From positions 1 to 64,000 of the forward strand of contig NZ_JAVJAN010000010.1 of the NCBI RefSeq assembly GCF_031344075.1: 64,000 nt of DNA. The letters are read 5' to 3'. This document shows, one piece after another, positions 61,798 through 64,000 of the stretch. This DNA is from Clostridium aquiflavi (GTDB lineage Bacteria; Bacillota; Clostridia; Clostridiales; Clostridiaceae). The notes below the pieces were generated by a model, which was not told where the DNA came from, ran no database searches, and saw nothing but the letters and a program-made list of their open reading frames with translations. The first letter of the stretch is position 1, and the number at the start of each line of letters is the position of its first letter. The position numbers were made by a program, and so were the translations under genes.

Positions 61798-64000
61798 ATG
61801 AAATTTACAAAGACAAATGATTTAAGAGATGCATATTTAAAATTTTTTGAAAGTAAGGATCATTTAAAATTAGAAAGTTTTTCTTTAGTTCCACAAAATG
61901 ATAAAAGCTTATTGTTAATAAATGCTGGTATGGCTCCATTAAAGCCGTATTTTACTGGTTTACAAGAACCACCTAAGAAGAGAATTACTACTTGTCAAAA
62001 ATGTGTTAGAACAGGTGATATTGATAATGTAGGAATAACAAGCAGACATGGTACATTCTTTGAAATGCTTGGAAATTTTTCATTTGGAGATTACTTTAAG
62101 AAAGAAATTATTCCATGGGCTTGGGAATTTTTAACTGGTATTTTAAAATTACCTAAAGAAAAATTGTATGTAACTATATATTTAGATGATGATGAAGCAT
62201 ATGAATATTGGACTACTCTTACTGATGTAGACAAATCTCATATATTTAGATTAGGTAAAGAAGATAATTTTTGGGAACATGGCGCAGGTCCTTGCGGTCC
62301 TTGTACAGAAATTCATTTTAGCAGAACTGATGAAGTACCAACGAATTCAGAAGAGTTTGTAGAACTTAGTGATGCAGATAAGATTATAGAAGTTTGGAAT
62401 CTTGTATTCACTCAATTTGATGGTGATGGGAAAGGTAATTATGAAAAATTAGCTAGTACTAATATAGATACTGGAATGGGTCTTGAAAGACTTGCAGTTG
62501 TAATGCAAAACAAAAATAGCATATTTGAAATTGATACATTAGAAAATATATTAAAAGAAGTTGGAAATCTTGCAAGTGTTAAATATGGAGAAGACAATAA
62601 AATTGATGTGTCTTTAAGAATTATAACTGATCATATTAGATCAATAACTTTCATGATTTCAGATGACATTATGCCATCAAATGAAGGAAGAGGATATGTT
62701 TTAAGAAGATTACTTAGAAGAGCTGCAAGACATGGAAAAACTCTTGGTATTAAAGATGCATTCCTTTGTAACTTATGTGATGTAGTTATTAGAGATTGTA
62801 GTAGTGCGTATCCAGATTTAGAAGCGAAAAAAGAGTATATTAAAAAGGTTATAAAAATAGAAGAAGATAAGTTTAGAGAAACTTTAGATTCTGGTATGGA
62901 AATACTAAATAATCTTATAAGCGAATTAAAAGAAAACAATGAAAAAGTTTTAAAAGGTGCTGATGGATTTAAATTATATGACACCTTTGGATTCCCAATG
63001 GAACTTACAAAAGAAATATTAGAAGATGAAGGCTTATCTCTTGATGAGGACGGTTTCCATGAAGAAATGAAGGAACAAAGAGAAAGAGCTAGAAGTGCAA
63101 GAAAAACTTCTAATTATATGGGAACAGATGTAAAAACATTAGATATAATCTCAGGTGAAATTGAAACTACTTTTGATGGATATGAAAATGATAGCTTAAT
63201 TGCTGAAGTTAAAACTTTAGTTAATGGAGAAGATTTTACAGATTCAATAACAGAAGGTAATAATGCTGTTGTAGTTACAGATGTTACTCCTTTCTATGCT
63301 GAAATGGGTGGCCAAATAGGAGATACAGGTATAATACACAATGAAAACTTTAAGGGCAAAGTTTTAGATACTAAGAAAAATATCGGTGGCAAGATAATTC
63401 ATTTTGTTGAAGCTATAAGCGGAGAACTTAAAGTTGGAGATAAAGTAACATTAGAAGTTGATAATGCTAGAAGAGAAAATATAAAGAGAAATCATACAGC
63501 TACACATCTTTTAGATGCAGCATTAGTTAAAGTATTAGGTTCTCATGTTCATCAAGCAGGTTCATATGTTAGTGCTGATAGATTAAGATTTGACTTCTCT
63601 CATTTTGAAGGTGTAAAAGAAGAAGAATTATTAAAGGTGGAACAATTAGTAAATGAAGCTATAATGAGTGTTACACCTGTTAATACTACAGAAATGGACT
63701 TACAAGAAGCTAAAAATTCAGGAGCTGTAGGTATATTTGATGATAAATATGCTGAAAAAGTAAGAGTAGTATGTGCTGGAGAATATTCTAAAGAATTATG
63801 TGGGGGAACTCATATAGATAATACAGGTAAAATTGGATTATTTAAAATAATATCTGAAAATGGAATAGCAGCTGGAACAAGAAGAATAGAAGCTGTAACT
63901 GGAATGGAAGCATATAAATTAGTAAATGAAAAAGCTGAATTATTAAAACAAATTTCAGGAAAATTAAAATGTTCAGAAAAAGAAATTACAAGTAAATTAG
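61798..64000 (+). CDS. alaS: Alanyl-tRNA synthetase (3' end outside window)
   Basis: The open frame starts MKFTKTNDLRDAYLKFFESK and runs past the window end (734 codons visible). Class II aminoacylation motifs are present (LVPQNDKSLLLINAGMAPLK; GNFSFGDYFKKEIIPWAWEF; TNIDTGMGLERLAVVMQ), then the editing domain HxxxH (RNHTATHLLDAALVKVLGSH) and the CGGTHIDNTG motif. GGAGG precedes the start. It is regulated by the T-box leader. Confidence 0.97.
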   Translation, partial: MKFTKTNDLRDAYLKFFESKDHLKLESFSLVPQNDKSLLLINAGMAPLKPYFTGLQEPPKKRITTCQKCVRTGDIDNVGITSRHGTFFEMLGNFSFGDYFKKEIIPWAWEFLTGILKLPKEKLYVTIYLDDDEAYEYWTTLTDVDKSHIFRLGKEDNFWEHGAGPCGPCTEIHFSRTDEVPTNSEEFVELSDADKIIEVWNLVFTQFDGDGKGNYEKLASTNIDTGMGLERLAVVMQNKNSIFEIDTLENILKEVGNLASVKYGEDNKIDVSLRIITDHIRSITFMISDDIMPSNEGRGYVLRRLLRRAARHGKTLGIKDAFLCNLCDVVIRDCSSAYPDLEAKKEYIKKVIKIEEDKFRETLDSGMEILNNLISELKENNEKVLKGADGFKLYDTFGFPMELTKEILEDEGLSLDEDGFHEEMKEQRERARSARKTSNYMGTDVKTLDIISGEIETTFDGYENDSLIAEVKTLVNGEDFTDSITEGNNAVVVTDVTPFYAEMGGQIGDTGIIHNENFKGKVLDTKKNIGGKIIHFVEAISGELKVGDKVTLEVDNARRENIKRNHTATHLLDAALVKVLGSHVHQAGSYVSADRLRFDFSHFEGVKEEELLKVEQLVNEAIMSVTPVNTTEMDLQEAKNSGAVGIFDDKYAEKVRVVCAGEYSKELCGGTHIDNTGKIGLFKIISENGIAAGTRRIEAVTGMEAYKLVNEKAELLKQISGKLKCSEKEITSKL

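Overview
The window is a low-G+C Firmicute chromosome, most likely Clostridium sensu stricto. Codon and base use are very A+T-rich. The fatty-acid locus has the clostridial order fabT-fabH-acpP-fabK-fabD-fabG-fabF-accB-fabZ-accC-accD-accA, several genes have DUF4317, DUF3919, HutP or CD3324-type products, and an alanine T-box precedes alaS. No rRNA, tRNA, CRISPR array, intact IS transposase or phage module was seen.

Layout. 1-7 kb: the end of a surface-type protein, a tandem-Lrp regulator with an acyl-CoA synthetase-like partner, a Rieske oxidoreductase, and SstT. 7-14 kb: phosphatase, LysR, DegV, TetR with an AEC permease, a nucleotidyl-cyclase-like orphan and a DUF4317 protein. 14-16.5 kb: ECF sigma, anti-sigma and an orphan ABC-2-like permease. 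16.8-22.6 kb: response regulator, sensor kinase, DUF3919 protein, binding lipoprotein and organophosphate antiporter, which read as one sensing and uptake unit. 22.8-31 kb: a Fur-box ferric-reductase-like protein, a secreted repeat protein, a PfoR-type EIIC with PanE and MarR, a second sigma/anti-sigma pair, and a secreted protein with stalk-like repeats. 31-36 kb: an accessory patchwork of Vat acetyltransferase, two CD3324-type regulators, GNAT, RidA, gene remnants, and three short leader ORFs placed before structured RNA. 36-38.5 kb: TPR protein, flavin reductase, lipoprotein. 38.7-48.5 kb: type II fatty-acid synthesis and acetyl-CoA carboxylase. 48.7-55 kb: a hypothetical protein, HutP, an SDR enzyme, and molybdenum cofactor genes behind a candidate Moco-type leader. 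55-60 kb: rarA, an IscR/NifS/NifU/MnmA operon for Fe-S and tRNA thiolation. 60-64 kb: PRC-barrel protein, AI-2E-family transporter, T-box and partial alaS.

The most unusual signals are two. (1) The 31.5-34.4 kb segment has three short translated-looking leaders ahead of vat and the CD3324-type genes. Complementary arms could hide ribosome binding sites or favour a terminator, as in antibiotic-induced attenuation. (2) A family of small non-autonomous inverted-repeat elements with GGCT...TGTTTTA ends is scattered through the window. Two copies have perfect 8-bp target duplications, one copy end lies inside the fatty-acid operon, and two half-copies bracket the Lrp/acyl-CoA synthetase gene pair.
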